From NCBI GenBank assembly GCA_943367595.1, contig CALRJS020000004.1:1-64000 (forward strand): DNA of 64,000 bases, given 5' to 3'. The notes beneath the pieces are model-generated. The model saw nothing but the letters and a program-made list of their open reading frames with translations. It ran no database searches and was not told the origin of the DNA. A program made the position numbers and the translations under genes. Source of the DNA: MW101C3 sp943367595 (GTDB lineage: Bacteria > Cyanobacteriota > Cyanobacteriia > PCC-6307 > Cyanobiaceae). Below are positions 25,250 to 32,889 of the stretch, in pieces (position 1 is the stretch's first letter; every line of letters starts with the position of its first letter).

Positions 25250-26848
25250 TCACTCCCACTCGATCGTGCCGGGGGGCTTGCTGGTGATGTCGTACACCAC
25301 CCGGTTCACGCCCCGCACCTCATTGACGATGCGGTTGGAGATTTTCTCCAGCAGGTCGTAGGGCAAGCGCGACCAGTCGGCGGTCATGCCGTCTTCGCTG
25401 GACACACAACGGAGCACGATCGGATAGGCGTAGGTGCGCTTGTCACCCATCACACCAACGCTGCGCACCGGCAGCAGCACCGCAAAGGCCTGCCAGATGT
25501 CGTGGTAGAGGCCCGCATCCCGCACCTCCTCGCGCACCACCAGATCGGCATCCCGCAGGATGTTGAGGCTTTCAGCGGTGACCTCACCGAGGATGCGGAT
25601 CGCCAGGCCAGGCCCCGGGAAGGGGTGGCGGCGCACGATCTCCTCGGGCAGGCCGAGGCTGCGGCCCACCTTGCGCACTTCGTCTTTGAACAGACGGCGC
25701 AGCGGCTCCACCAGCTTGAATTGCAGATCCTTGGGCAGGCCACCCACGTTGTGGTGGCTCTTGATCTTCACCGCCACCCGTTCGCCGGTCTTGGGATCCA
25801 CGCCGGTGCCGGCCGATTCGATCACGTCGGGATAGAGGGTGCCCTGGGCGAGGTAATCGAAGGGACCGAGGCGCTTGCTCTCCTCCTCAAAGACACGGAT
25901 GAACTCCGCACCGATGATTTTGCGCTTTTCCTCCGGGTCGGTGATGCCCTTGAGCTTGGCGATGAAACGATCGCGGGCATTGATGTATTCCACGCGAATA
26001 TGGAACTGACGAGCGAAAAACTCCGTCAGGAACTCTGGTTCCCCCTTCCGCATGAAGCCCTGGTCGATGAACATGCAGGTGAGCTGATCACCGATCGCCT
26101 TGTGCAGCAGAAAGGCGAGGGTGGAGGAATCGACGCCGCCGGAGAGGGCGAGCAACACCCGTTTCTTGCCCACACGGGCCTGCACATCGGCCACAGCTTC
26201 GTCGATGAAGGCGCTGGTGGTCCAGTCAGGCTCGCAGCCGCAGATGTGATAAACGAAGTTCCGGATCATCACCATGCCATCGGTGGAGTGCACCACCTCG
26301 GGATGGAACTGCACGCCATAGAGATGGCGCCGATGATCCGCCACTGCCGCTTCCGGCGTGTTCCTGGTATGGGCCAGCCGCGCGAATCCAGGCGGCAGAG
26401 TTTCCACCGAATCGCCATGGCTCATCCACATCGTGGAGCCGTTTTCCACGTTGGTGAGCAGATCGGTGGGATCGTCCACCTCAAGCGGTGCCTTGCCGTA
26501 TTCCCCACGGCCCGCCGCCACCACGTTGCCGCCCAGCTGCTGCACCATCAGCTGCATGCCGTAACAGACCCCGAGCACCGGAATGCCCAGATCCCAGAGG
26601 CCCGGATCGCACACCGGCGCCCCTTCGGCATAAACCGAGCTGGGGCCACCGCTGAGGATGATGCCTTTCGGCGCCAGCGCGCGCAGCTCATCGGCGCTGG
26701 TGGCGTATCCCATCACCAGGGAATACACCTCGGTTTCCCGCACACGGCGCGCGATCAGTTCCGAATACTGGGAACCGAAATCGAGGATCACGATCGCCGG
26801 GTGGCGCTGGCTCTCCGGCTGTTCCAGCGACTGTGAAGCTTGAGACAT
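25250..26848 (-). CDS. guaA: GMP synthase (glutamine-hydrolysing)
   Basis: GuaA aminates XMP to GMP. The class I amidotransferase domain has Cys95 in LGVCYGMQL and His/Glu in GVQFHPEV. The ATP pyrophosphatase domain has the P-loop LSGGVDSS, and the dimerisation domain ends KPPGTIEWE, the canonical terminus. The start ATG at 26848 gives 532 residues; the longer in-frame extension upstream is not conserved-looking. Confidence 0.97.
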   Translation of the reverse strand: MSQASQSLEQPESQRHPAIVILDFGSQYSELIARRVRETEVYSLVMGYATSADELRALAPKGIILSGGPSSVYAEGAPVCDPGLWDLGIPVLGVCYGMQLMVQQLGGNVVAAGRGEYGKAPLEVDDPTDLLTNVENGSTMWMSHGDSVETLPPGFARLAHTRNTPEAAVADHRRHLYGVQFHPEVVHSTDGMVMIRNFVYHICGCEPDWTTSAFIDEAVADVQARVGKKRVLLALSGGVDSSTLAFLLHKAIGDQLTCMFIDQGFMRKGEPEFLTEFFARQFHIRVEYINARDRFIAKLKGITDPEEKRKIIGAEFIRVFEEESKRLGPFDYLAQGTLYPDVIESAGTGVDPKTGERVAVKIKSHHNVGGLPKDLQFKLVEPLRRLFKDEVRKVGRSLGLPEEIVRRHPFPGPGLAIRILGEVTAESLNILRDADLVVREEVRDAGLYHDIWQAFAVLLPVRSVGVMGDKRTYAYPIVLRCVSSEDGMTADWSRLPYDLLEKISNRIVNEVRGVNRVVYDITSKPPGTIEWE

Positions 26849-26934
26849 ACGACCGGAACGCTTCTTGATCGGCGGCTGGCCGGATGAGTTGCCCCCGGAG
26901 CAAGGCCCCGCATGGGCCGCCAGGCCTGAGCGAC

Positions 26935-28080
26935 TCACCCTAGTGGGTGCCGGAATGCCTCCAGCAACTCCTGGCCTTGAGGTCCGCACACACGCAGTTG
27001 GCGCCGGCGGTCGAACAGCGCAGCCCCCACGCGCATGGGGAAACTGCCGTAGCGGGCCAGATAGGCCGTGCTGCGATGCTCAATGGCCGCGGCGATGCGC
27101 CGCTCCAGCCGTTGGGCAAGGGCGGGGTCCGCGGCCACCAGTTCGCTCAGCGCCGCCTCCACGGTGGCGGCGCCATGCAGACGGCGGAGGGCCTCACCGC
27201 TGAGACCTTCAAGCGCCGCCAGGGCGGTGAGCACCTCGGCGCGGCCATCGGCGAGATGGTGGTGGGTGTGAAAGATCCCACCGGCCAGCTTGATCAACTT
27301 GCCGTGGTAGCCGAACAGCAGCAGGCGGCGCACGCCGGCTTCCGCCGCCGCCACCAGCACCGGCCCCAGCCAGTTGCCTGCCTTGAGCAGCAGCCCGGCG
27401 GGGAGCCCCAGGCTGGGCGCCAGATCGAGGCCGTTCTCGCCGATCACGAGCACAAGATCACCGCTGAAGCCGGCCGTGGCGGTACGCGCCGCCACGGCCT
27501 CCAGGCAGGCCTGCAGTTGATCGGGAGCGGCACTGCGCTGCACCTCCGCCTGGGTGCCGATCAGGGCCAGCCCGTCGACCACACCGAAGGCCGCATTGCT
27601 GGTGCGCAGCGCCAGGGCCCGGCCCTCAGGCAGCACCAGCCGCAGACACACTGCCCGGTCGGCACCGACCAACGGCCTGAGGTTCGTCTCCAGCAGGGCA
27701 CGGGCATAGGCGGAGGCACACAGGTCGCCCGTCGCGCCATGCACCCCCACCCCTTCGCCGGCCTCCAGCACGAAGCACGGCCCGCCGGCCGGTGGCGGCT
27801 GGATCCAGCGGGCCTCCACCCACACCGCCAGGCCACGGGTGAGATCCAGCCCGGCGCCCGGGTCGCAGCGGCTGATGCCGAGAGCACGGCCTGGCCCGAG
27901 CGGAGCTGCCGCTTCCACCGGCACCTGCCGCAGCCCGGGCGGCTCAAGCAACTCCAGGGTCTGCAGAGCCTCGAAGGGAGCCGCTGGGCCAGCCTCAGCC
28001 CGCTGGAGCGCCTGCACGGCGGCGCACGCCGCAGCCGCCACCCACACCGGCAGGGTGTAGCCGGATGAAGCGTTCACCAT
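26935..28080 (-). CDS. cbiD: Cobalt-precorrin-5B C1-methyltransferase
   Basis: CbiD methylates C1 in the anaerobic cobalamin (pseudocobalamin in cyanobacteria) pathway. Marks are GYTLPVWVAAAA near the start, GEGVGVHGATGD, LVLVIGENG, LLLFGYHGKLIKLAGGIFHTHHH and a C-terminal domain. I choose ATG 28080 (381 aa) rather than an ATG farther upstream, because the family begins at this GYTLP region. It is divergent from the aminotransferase gene with a 53-base gap, too short for a cobalamin riboswitch. Confidence 0.92.
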   Translation of the reverse strand: MVNASSGYTLPVWVAAAACAAVQALQRAEAGPAAPFEALQTLELLEPPGLRQVPVEAAAPLGPGRALGISRCDPGAGLDLTRGLAVWVEARWIQPPPAGGPCFVLEAGEGVGVHGATGDLCASAYARALLETNLRPLVGADRAVCLRLVLPEGRALALRTSNAAFGVVDGLALIGTQAEVQRSAAPDQLQACLEAVAARTATAGFSGDLVLVIGENGLDLAPSLGLPAGLLLKAGNWLGPVLVAAAEAGVRRLLLFGYHGKLIKLAGGIFHTHHHLADGRAEVLTALAALEGLSGEALRRLHGAATVEAALSELVAADPALAQRLERRIAAAIEHRSTAYLARYGSFPMRVGAALFDRRRQLRVCGPQGQELLEAFRHPLG

Positions 28081-28133
28081 CCGTTTTTTAAGGTGGTTGA
28101 TTGTGCCGCTGCGCCCCCGCGTTTCCACTTCCC

Positions 28134-29285
28134 ATGCAGGACAAGCTCACCCTGATGATTCCCGGTCCCACGCCGGTGCCGGAGACCGTCCTGCTGGCGA
28201 TGAGCCGCCACCCGATCGGCCATCGCAGCGCCGATTTCCAGGCCATCGTGAAGCGCACCACCGCGCAGCTCAAGTGGCTGCATCAGACCAGCGGCGATGT
28301 GCTGGTGCTCGCCGGCAGCGGCACGGCGGCAATGGAGGCGGGGATCATCAACATCCTCAGCCGCGGCGACAAGGTGATCTGCGGCGACAACGGCAAGTTC
28401 GGTGAGCGCTGGGTCAAGGTGGCGAAGGCCTACGGGCTGGATGTGCAGGTGATCAAGGCCGAATGGGGCCAGCCTCTGGATCCGGAGGCCTTCCGTGTGG
28501 CGCTGGAGGCGGATACAGACAAAGCGATCCGTGCGGTGATCCTCACCCACTCGGAAACCTCGACGGGCGTGATCAACGACCTGGAAACGATCGCCCGGCA
28601 CGTGCATGCCCACGGCCAGGCCTTGATTGTGGCCGACTGTGTCACCAGCCTGGGCGCCTGCAACGTGCCCATGGACGCCTGGGGCCTCGACGTGGTGGGC
28701 TCGGGCTCCCAGAAGGGCTACATGATGCCGCCCGGTCTGGGCTTCGTGGGCATGAGCGAGCGGGCCTGGCAGGCACACCAGCGCTCCGACCTGCCCAAGT
28801 TTTATCTGAACCTCGGCGCCTATCGAAAAGCGGCCGCTCAGGACAGCAATCCGTTCACCCCTCCGGTGAACCTCTACTTCGCGCTCGAGGCCGCCCTCGA
28901 CATGATGCAGAGCGAAGGCCTGGAAGCGATCTTCACCCGGCATGAACGCCACCGGCGCGCAGTCAGCGCGGCCATGAAGGCGATCGGCCTGCCGCTGTAC
29001 GCGGCGGAGGGCCATGGCAGCCCTTCGATCACCGCCGTGGCACCCAGCGGCATCGATGCCGAAGTGCTGCGCAAGAAAGTGAAGGCCCGCTACGACATCC
29101 TGCTGGCCGGCGGCCAGGACCACCTGAAGGGCTCGGTGTTCCGTATCGGCCACCTCGGCTTCGTCTGCGACCGGGATGTGCTCACGGCGGTGGCGGCGAT
29201 CGAAGCCACCCTGCAGGAGATGGGCATGGCCACAGCCACCGTGGGAGCCGGCGTGGCAGCCGCTGCCACCGAGCTGGCCCGCTGA
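28134..29285 (+). CDS. Class V aminotransferase (serine/alanine-glyoxylate aminotransferase type)
   Basis: A PLP enzyme of 383 residues starting MQDKLTLMIPGPTPVPETVL. GSGTAAMEAG and the PLP lysine in GSGSQKGYMMPPG are diagnostic for the family once misnamed soluble hydrogenase small subunit in cyanobacteria. The likely role is glyoxylate amination in the photorespiratory cycle, using serine or alanine as donor; the exact donor is not readable from sequence. ATG 28134 is preferred because upstream codons overlap the divergent cbiD promoter region. It is followed by a hairpin at 29301 and then a tRNA gene. Confidence 0.92.
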   Translation: MQDKLTLMIPGPTPVPETVLLAMSRHPIGHRSADFQAIVKRTTAQLKWLHQTSGDVLVLAGSGTAAMEAGIINILSRGDKVICGDNGKFGERWVKVAKAYGLDVQVIKAEWGQPLDPEAFRVALEADTDKAIRAVILTHSETSTGVINDLETIARHVHAHGQALIVADCVTSLGACNVPMDAWGLDVVGSGSQKGYMMPPGLGFVGMSERAWQAHQRSDLPKFYLNLGAYRKAAAQDSNPFTPPVNLYFALEAALDMMQSEGLEAIFTRHERHRRAVSAAMKAIGLPLYAAEGHGSPSITAVAPSGIDAEVLRKKVKARYDILLAGGQDHLKGSVFRIGHLGFVCDRDVLTAVAAIEATLQEMGMATATVGAGVAAAATELAR

Positions 29286-29300
29286 GGCGAAGCGCGCGGG

Positions 29301-29320
29301 GCGGCCTCCTGGCAGGCCGC
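29301..29320 (+). terminator. Possible terminator hairpin after the aminotransferase gene
   Basis: GCGGCCT (29301-29307) and AGGCCGC (29314-29320) form a perfect seven-base stem with a six-base loop, extendable by one G-C and one G-U pair. No T-run follows, so termination is only plausible. Confidence 0.45.
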
Positions 29321-29349
29321 CTTCGGGCACCTTGCTACATTGAAGAGAT

Positions 29350-29421
29350 GCGGGTGTAATTCAGTGGTAGAATGTCAGCTTCCCAAGCTGAACGTCGCCG
29401 GTTCGAATCCGGTCACCCGCT
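29350..29421 (+). tRNA. tRNA-Gly (anticodon CCC)
   Basis: The cloverleaf is complete: acceptor GCGGGTG pairs with CACCCGC, the D arm contains TTCAGTGGTAGAA, the anticodon stem TCAGC/GCTGA encloses TTCCCAA (anticodon CCC), and the T arm carries GGTTCGAATCC. 72 bases; the terminal CCA is not encoded. Confidence 0.95.
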
Positions 29422-30062
29422 TGAACGATTGTCAATCTGAAGTGTCTTGAATCGAGGCCTGCTTGATAGCTGAGCCGATTCCAGCTTCAGGCACATCGCC
29501 GTAATCATGGGCCACATGATTGAAGCGTGTGGAGCGAATGCATCGCACGCCTGACCCATCGAAACGTGCCCAAACGGCCTGGCAGCACTTGGCTGGATGA
29601 CCTCAAGCCGTCTGGCTTCGCCCTTGCCGGCCTGAAGAAAGCCCGCCTGCAGAGCAGCGCCGTTCCTTGCATCTGCAGGGGTAATCAAGCATCATCGCAA
29701 CCGTTTGGGTTCAGCCGGGCCTGATGTCGCGGCTCAGGGGCGGTGCAGCTCGTGCGGCTGTGGAGCTGTGGAGCTTTACGGCTTTACGGCTCGGCTGATC
29801 ATGGTGAGTCGCCAGCCAAGGCAAAGCTTGTGCTTCAAGCAGGGAGCCACGCTCCGTCTCCCTGGCCGAAGGCCCTGGTGCCGTGAGCAACGCGACGGGC
29901 GGCGAACCGCTGGCTTTGCGGAATCGGCCCGTGGGCGGCAACCCTCGTGGCCGAATCCACAGCAGAAAAGGGTGAGGGGGTTGGCCAATCCCCTGAATGG
30001 AAAGCCCGGCCGAACGATGCGCTGAGTCGGTAGGGGTCGCTCACCCAGACGGGGGTGCGGGG
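29422..30062. other. Gene-poor stretch downstream of tRNA-Gly (641 bases)
   Basis: I see no convincing gene. Short open frames exist on both strands, but none has recognisable motifs or a ribosome-binding site. The G+C content is somewhat lower and less biased by codon position than around it. It contains an 8-base-period micro-repeat at 29757-29796. No repeat of the tRNA 3' end (a possible att site) was found nearby. It may be eroded DNA from a former insertion next to the tRNA, or it may hold unrecognised RNA signals. Confidence 0.5.
29757..29796. repeat. Short tandem repeat, 8-base period
   Basis: Five consecutive octamers: GCTGTGGA twice, then GCTTTACG twice, then GCTCGGCT. The alternation of two duplicated units sharing GCT suggests replication slippage with an 8-base step. 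Confidence 0.8.
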
Positions 30063-30263
30063 TCAGGCGCGCGGTTTGATCAGTTGCAGCACCTGGGGGC
30101 CAAGGCCACCCACACGACGCTCGCAGTCGAGGAGCAGCAGAATGCAGCGCGCAGATTCAGCAAGATCGCCCTCTTGCGCTGCCGCTTTGGCAGCAGACTC
30201 ATGGCGGCTGATCTCTTCAAGGAGGGCAGAACGCTGCTCGTGCGAAACGGCTTTCACCGCCAT
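30063..30263 (-). CDS. Small helical hypothetical protein (66 aa)
   Basis: From ATG 30263 the protein begins MAVKAVSHEQRSALLEEISR. It continues as two amphipathic helices with Ala/Glu-rich heptads (AAKAAAQEGDLAESARCILLLLDCERRVGGLG) and ends in a short basic tail. Composition is typical of real cytoplasmic small proteins. A TTG 21 bases upstream is an alternative start; neither has a strong Shine-Dalgarno. No family is recognised. Confidence 0.55.
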   Translation of the reverse strand: MAVKAVSHEQRSALLEEISRHESAAKAAAQEGDLAESARCILLLLDCERRVGGLGPQVLQLIKPRA

Positions 30264-30403
30264 GCTTTTAGCGACGACTGTCAAGACCGGAGATCAGGAA
30301 TAGCGCAAGTGTATGGGGTTTCCAGCGGAGCTGCCTGAATTCTTGGTGCGGCGAAAAATGGCGGCTTGGCTGACGACCAGGCGGTTGGCCCTGCGCCAAA
30401 CGC

Positions 30404-30658
30404 TCATGTTCCAGGCTCCTCTCCTTCGTCCGCAAGATCGGCAATCTGGGTTCTCAGGGATTCCACGCGGGAGTGATCACCCCGGCTCACCGCCACAGCA
30501 AGCGCGAATTCCAGCTTTTCGCGTTGGTGACCCCGCTCGACATAAGCGGAAGGAGGTGTGCAGGAAGGAAACGAGCGGGACCCGGAGGCTCCGGTGGCAT
30601 TCAGCCCGGCCGACCCGAGGGGCCGTGGCAGGGGGCAAGCGGGATAGGTGAAAGCCAT
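30404..30658 (-). CDS. Small hypothetical protein, start uncertain or gene frameshifted
   Basis: The last 40 residues (REKLEFALAVAVSRGDHSR onward, ending in IADLADEGEEPGT) look like a genuine small helical protein. The first 40 residues from ATG 30658 are Pro/Ser-rich and read like non-coding translation. A better-looking start, ATG at 30543 (MSSGVTNA...), lies in a different frame and would join the good segment with a one-base change near AAAAG (about 30520). Either the start is atypical or the gene has a frameshift. Confidence 0.4.
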   Translation of the reverse strand: MAFTYPACPLPRPLGSAGLNATGASGSRSFPSCTPPSAYVERGHQREKLEFALAVAVSRGDHSRVESLRTQIADLADEGEEPGT

Positions 30659-30712
30659 GTTCGCTTTCTTTTCATTCTGCCACCCCTGGCCAGTGCATCG
30701 AGAGAAGATGAG

Positions 30713-31009
30713 CTATGCGGCGTCCCGGTAGCTCTGCAGCTCGGGTGCCGATGACAGGAAGACGTCGGACACCGGCTCCGCCTGGGGACCTGGCTCATCG
30801 AGCAGCTGCCGGCAATCCTGAAGCAGCGCTTCCACGTGGTCGAGGGCATCGAGCTGAGCCTGGTCCGGCGACTCAGGCCGCTGGATCGCCGTTTCAAGGG
30901 CGCCAAGCCGCTGTTCCAGCTTCACCAGCCGATGGGAAAGGGCGGCCACCGTCTGGGCAAGATCCTCGGCGGTTCGCGTGATCCGGAAAGACACCGATTC
31001 GGTCGTCAT
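30713..31009 (-). CDS. Small coiled-coil hypothetical protein (98 aa)
   Basis: From ATG 31009 (MTTESVSFRITRTAEDLAQ) the protein forms a likely coiled coil (TVAALSHRLVKLEQRLGALETAI), then a second helix and an acidic tail ending LQSYRDAA. It is cytoplasmic, with no known domain. It is divergent from the AbrB-type membrane gene, with 94 bases between. Confidence 0.6.
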   Translation of the reverse strand: MTTESVSFRITRTAEDLAQTVAALSHRLVKLEQRLGALETAIQRPESPDQAQLDALDHVEALLQDCRQLLDEPGPQAEPVSDVFLSSAPELQSYRDAA

Positions 31010-31103
31010 CGCAGGCAAAGTCGGTAACGCCGATGACAACACACATCCCCGTCGCGCTCAAGTCGTCTTTCAGACTGGTGGATCCCACCAGCGGATCTCC
31101 TCC

Positions 31104-31625
31104 ATGGCTGCACCAGCGACTTTGGTGCTCTATCTGCTGTGCGGGACGGCCGGGGGCCTGCTGGCTCTGCGCACCGGGATTCCTGCCGCCCCTCTGGCCG
31201 GCGCGCTGCTTGGAGCGGCCGTGGCGAGCATGAGCGGGCGCCTCGAAGTGGCCCAATGGCCCACCGGAACCCGCACCCTGCTGGAGATCGGCATCGGCAC
31301 GGTGATCGGCACCGGGCTCACGGGTGCCGCGCTGGCGGAGCTGCGTGTGTTGTGGCGGCCGGCGATCCTGATCACCGTGGCCCTGGTGGCCACCGGCCTG
31401 GTGGTGGGGTTGTGGTCGAGCCGTTTGCTGGGCGTGGATCCGGTCATCACCCTGCTGGGCGCGGCACCGGGGGGCATCAGCGGCATGAGCCTGGTGGGAG
31501 CGCAGTTCGGTGTAGGGGCGGCCGTGGCGGCCCTGCATGCCGTGCGGTTGATCACCGTGCTGCTGGTTCTGCCTGTGATCGTGCGCCTGGTGCTCGGCAG
31601 CACGGGCGGTTCGTCATCGGGCTGA
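31104..31625 (+). CDS. AbrB-type (PF05145) membrane protein, single-module
   Basis: A very hydrophobic 173-residue protein from ATG 31104 with about five or six membrane segments. It shows the family features TLLEIGIGTVIGTGLTGAAL and LGAAPGGISGMSLVG. The family is often mislabelled ammonia monooxygenase or transcriptional regulator AbrB; its transport or other function is unproven. Many bacteria have a tandem duplication of about 350 residues; this is one module, as commonly seen in cyanobacteria. It is divergent from the coiled-coil gene. Confidence 0.78.
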   Translation: MAAPATLVLYLLCGTAGGLLALRTGIPAAPLAGALLGAAVASMSGRLEVAQWPTGTRTLLEIGIGTVIGTGLTGAALAELRVLWRPAILITVALVATGLVVGLWSSRLLGVDPVITLLGAAPGGISGMSLVGAQFGVGAAVAALHAVRLITVLLVLPVIVRLVLGSTGGSSSG

Positions 31626-31722
31626 GCCCGGCCCTGGCCACAACCGCCACAGAGGCCCCTCGACAGCTGAAGCACGGCCGATACGTTGGGCCCAGCAGCC
31701 TCGGGCCCGCCTCCACCCTTCC

Positions 31723-32319
31723 ATGCAGCACCCCACTGTTCGCCGCGCCGTCGTTCGCCCCACCACTGTTCGCCGCGACACTGTTCGCAACGACACGGTC
31801 CACCCCGCCACTGTTCGGGCCGGCACTCTGCAAACCAGCGCCGCTGCGCCGGGCCTTGCTCCAGCCGGTGCTCTGCGAGCCAGCTCCTATCGCCGCATCC
31901 GCACCGCTCTCACAGCAGGTCTGTTCACGCTGGCTGGTTCCCTGCTGACGGCCGGGGCGATCCCACAGCCCGCCTTGAGCCAGGCCACCACAGCGCTGCC
32001 AGCCGATCAAGGCAGCAAGGGCGCGCAGGTGTACTGCTTCATGCGCAAGGCGGGCAACAACCACGAGGTGAGCTGGACAGCGGCCTATGCCCTGATCCGG
32101 CGGCAATCCGCGAGCCTGTTCAAGACATCTCCGCAGCACGGCGCCGTGATGATCACCGAGGCGGTGGTCAACAACCCGGACGCCTTCCCCGATTGCGGCC
32201 AGTACCTGGGGGCGCTGTTCGGCAGCGAGAACCCTGCCCCTGCGGCTCCTGCCGTCACCTCCAGCGGTCCGGTGCCGATCCAGGGGGGCATGACCCGCGA
32301 GGAGCGCTACAACAATTGA
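31723..32319 (+). CDS. Exported hypothetical protein with N-terminal pentapeptide micro-repeat
   Basis: Residues 1-40 from ATG 31723 are a repeated TVRxx pentapeptide encoded by a 15-base tandem array. Then a signal-like segment (TALTAGLFTLAGSLLTAGAI) with possible AxA-type cleavage at ALSQA follows. The mature domain has conserved-looking Cys, Trp and Arg (AQVYCFMRKAGNNHEVSW, LIRRQSASLFKTSPQHGAVM, NNPDAFPDCGQYLG), which recalls small secreted domains of unknown function in Synechococcus. The repeat before the signal peptide is odd and may mean the true start is internal or non-ATG. Confidence 0.62.
   Translation: MQHPTVRRAVVRPTTVRRDTVRNDTVHPATVRAGTLQTSAAAPGLAPAGALRASSYRRIRTALTAGLFTLAGSLLTAGAIPQPALSQATTALPADQGSKGAQVYCFMRKAGNNHEVSWTAAYALIRRQSASLFKTSPQHGAVMITEAVVNNPDAFPDCGQYLGALFGSENPAPAAPAVTSSGPVPIQGGMTREERYNN
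31734..31838. repeat. Tandem repeat, 15-base period, seven degenerate units
   Basis: Units begin CACTGTTCG or CACGGTCC at 31734, 31749 (diverged), 31764, 31779, 31794, 31809 and 31824. The period is a multiple of three and keeps one frame open (TVRRA, VVRPT, TVRRD, TVRND, TVHPA, TVRAG, TLQT). Confidence 0.85.
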
Positions 32320-32335
32320 AGGTGTTTCACTGCAC

Positions 32336-32728
32336 TTGAGCAGGAACCGGCTGCAGGGGATCCGCCTGCTCACCACGGTCGCCCTGGCCGGCTTGGCGTT
32401 GATCGGCTGTGCGGCGCCGCCGCCGGAGGTGGGCGACGCGCCGGCCAATGACGACTGCCTGCGTGAGGTGAAACTGGCGGAGTTACCGGCGGCGCTGCAG
32501 CGCTGTGACGCATCGGTGCAGGCCTTCCCGACCGATCCCCGCCCCTTGAGCGAGCGCTCCGTGCTGCACAGCCTGGGCGGTGACCAGGAGGCCGCTTGCC
32601 GGGACATCGAACGGGCCGCCCAGCTGCTGCGGCAACAGGGCAACCGGGCTCAGGACGACCAGCTGGCCATCGACATCCGCATCCGGCTGGAGGGCTGCCA
32701 GGAGAAGGCACCGCTGCCTGGCTTCTGA
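32336..32728 (+). CDS. Putative lipoprotein (130 aa)
   Basis: The TTG start at 32336 gives MSRNRLQGIRLLTTVALAGLALIGC, a clear lipoprotein signal with lipobox LIGC (Cys at residue 25). The mature part is helical, with cysteines and an ERSVLHSLGGDQEAACRDIERAAQLL stretch resembling a TPR-like helix pair. It follows the previous exported gene by 16 bases, so the two may be co-expressed envelope proteins. Function unknown. Confidence 0.65.
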   Translation: MSRNRLQGIRLLTTVALAGLALIGCAAPPPEVGDAPANDDCLREVKLAELPAALQRCDASVQAFPTDPRPLSERSVLHSLGGDQEAACRDIERAAQLLRQQGNRAQDDQLAIDIRIRLEGCQEKAPLPGF

Positions 32729-32812
32729 GCAGAGCACAGCTGACCCGTCCCGCGCTCGCCGATCAGCGGTCGTTGGGCAGAGCTACTGGCCACGGGTCAC
32801 CCATCACTTGAG

Positions 32813-32879
32813 CCCTGAACCCTGAGCCCTGAGCATGAGCCTGCGGACTGGGGACGGGGACGGGGACAGGGACGGGGTC
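32813..32879. repeat. Short tandem repeats of 7 and 6 bases
   Basis: Three copies of CCCTGAR (32813-32833) are followed after a short spacer by five copies of GGGGAC-like hexamers (32850-32879). They fill most of the spacer between the lipoprotein gene and the SNF2 gene end. Confidence 0.85.
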
Positions 32880-32889
32880 AGCACCATGG

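Noticed and set aside
28081..28133. Cobalamin riboswitch before cbiD
   Set aside because: The divergent spacer is 53 bases, far too short, and lacks the B12-box.
29350..31100. Attachment site pair formed by the tRNA-Gly 3' end
   Set aside because: No second copy of the tRNA 3' end could be found by eye in the following 2 kb, and no integrase is present.
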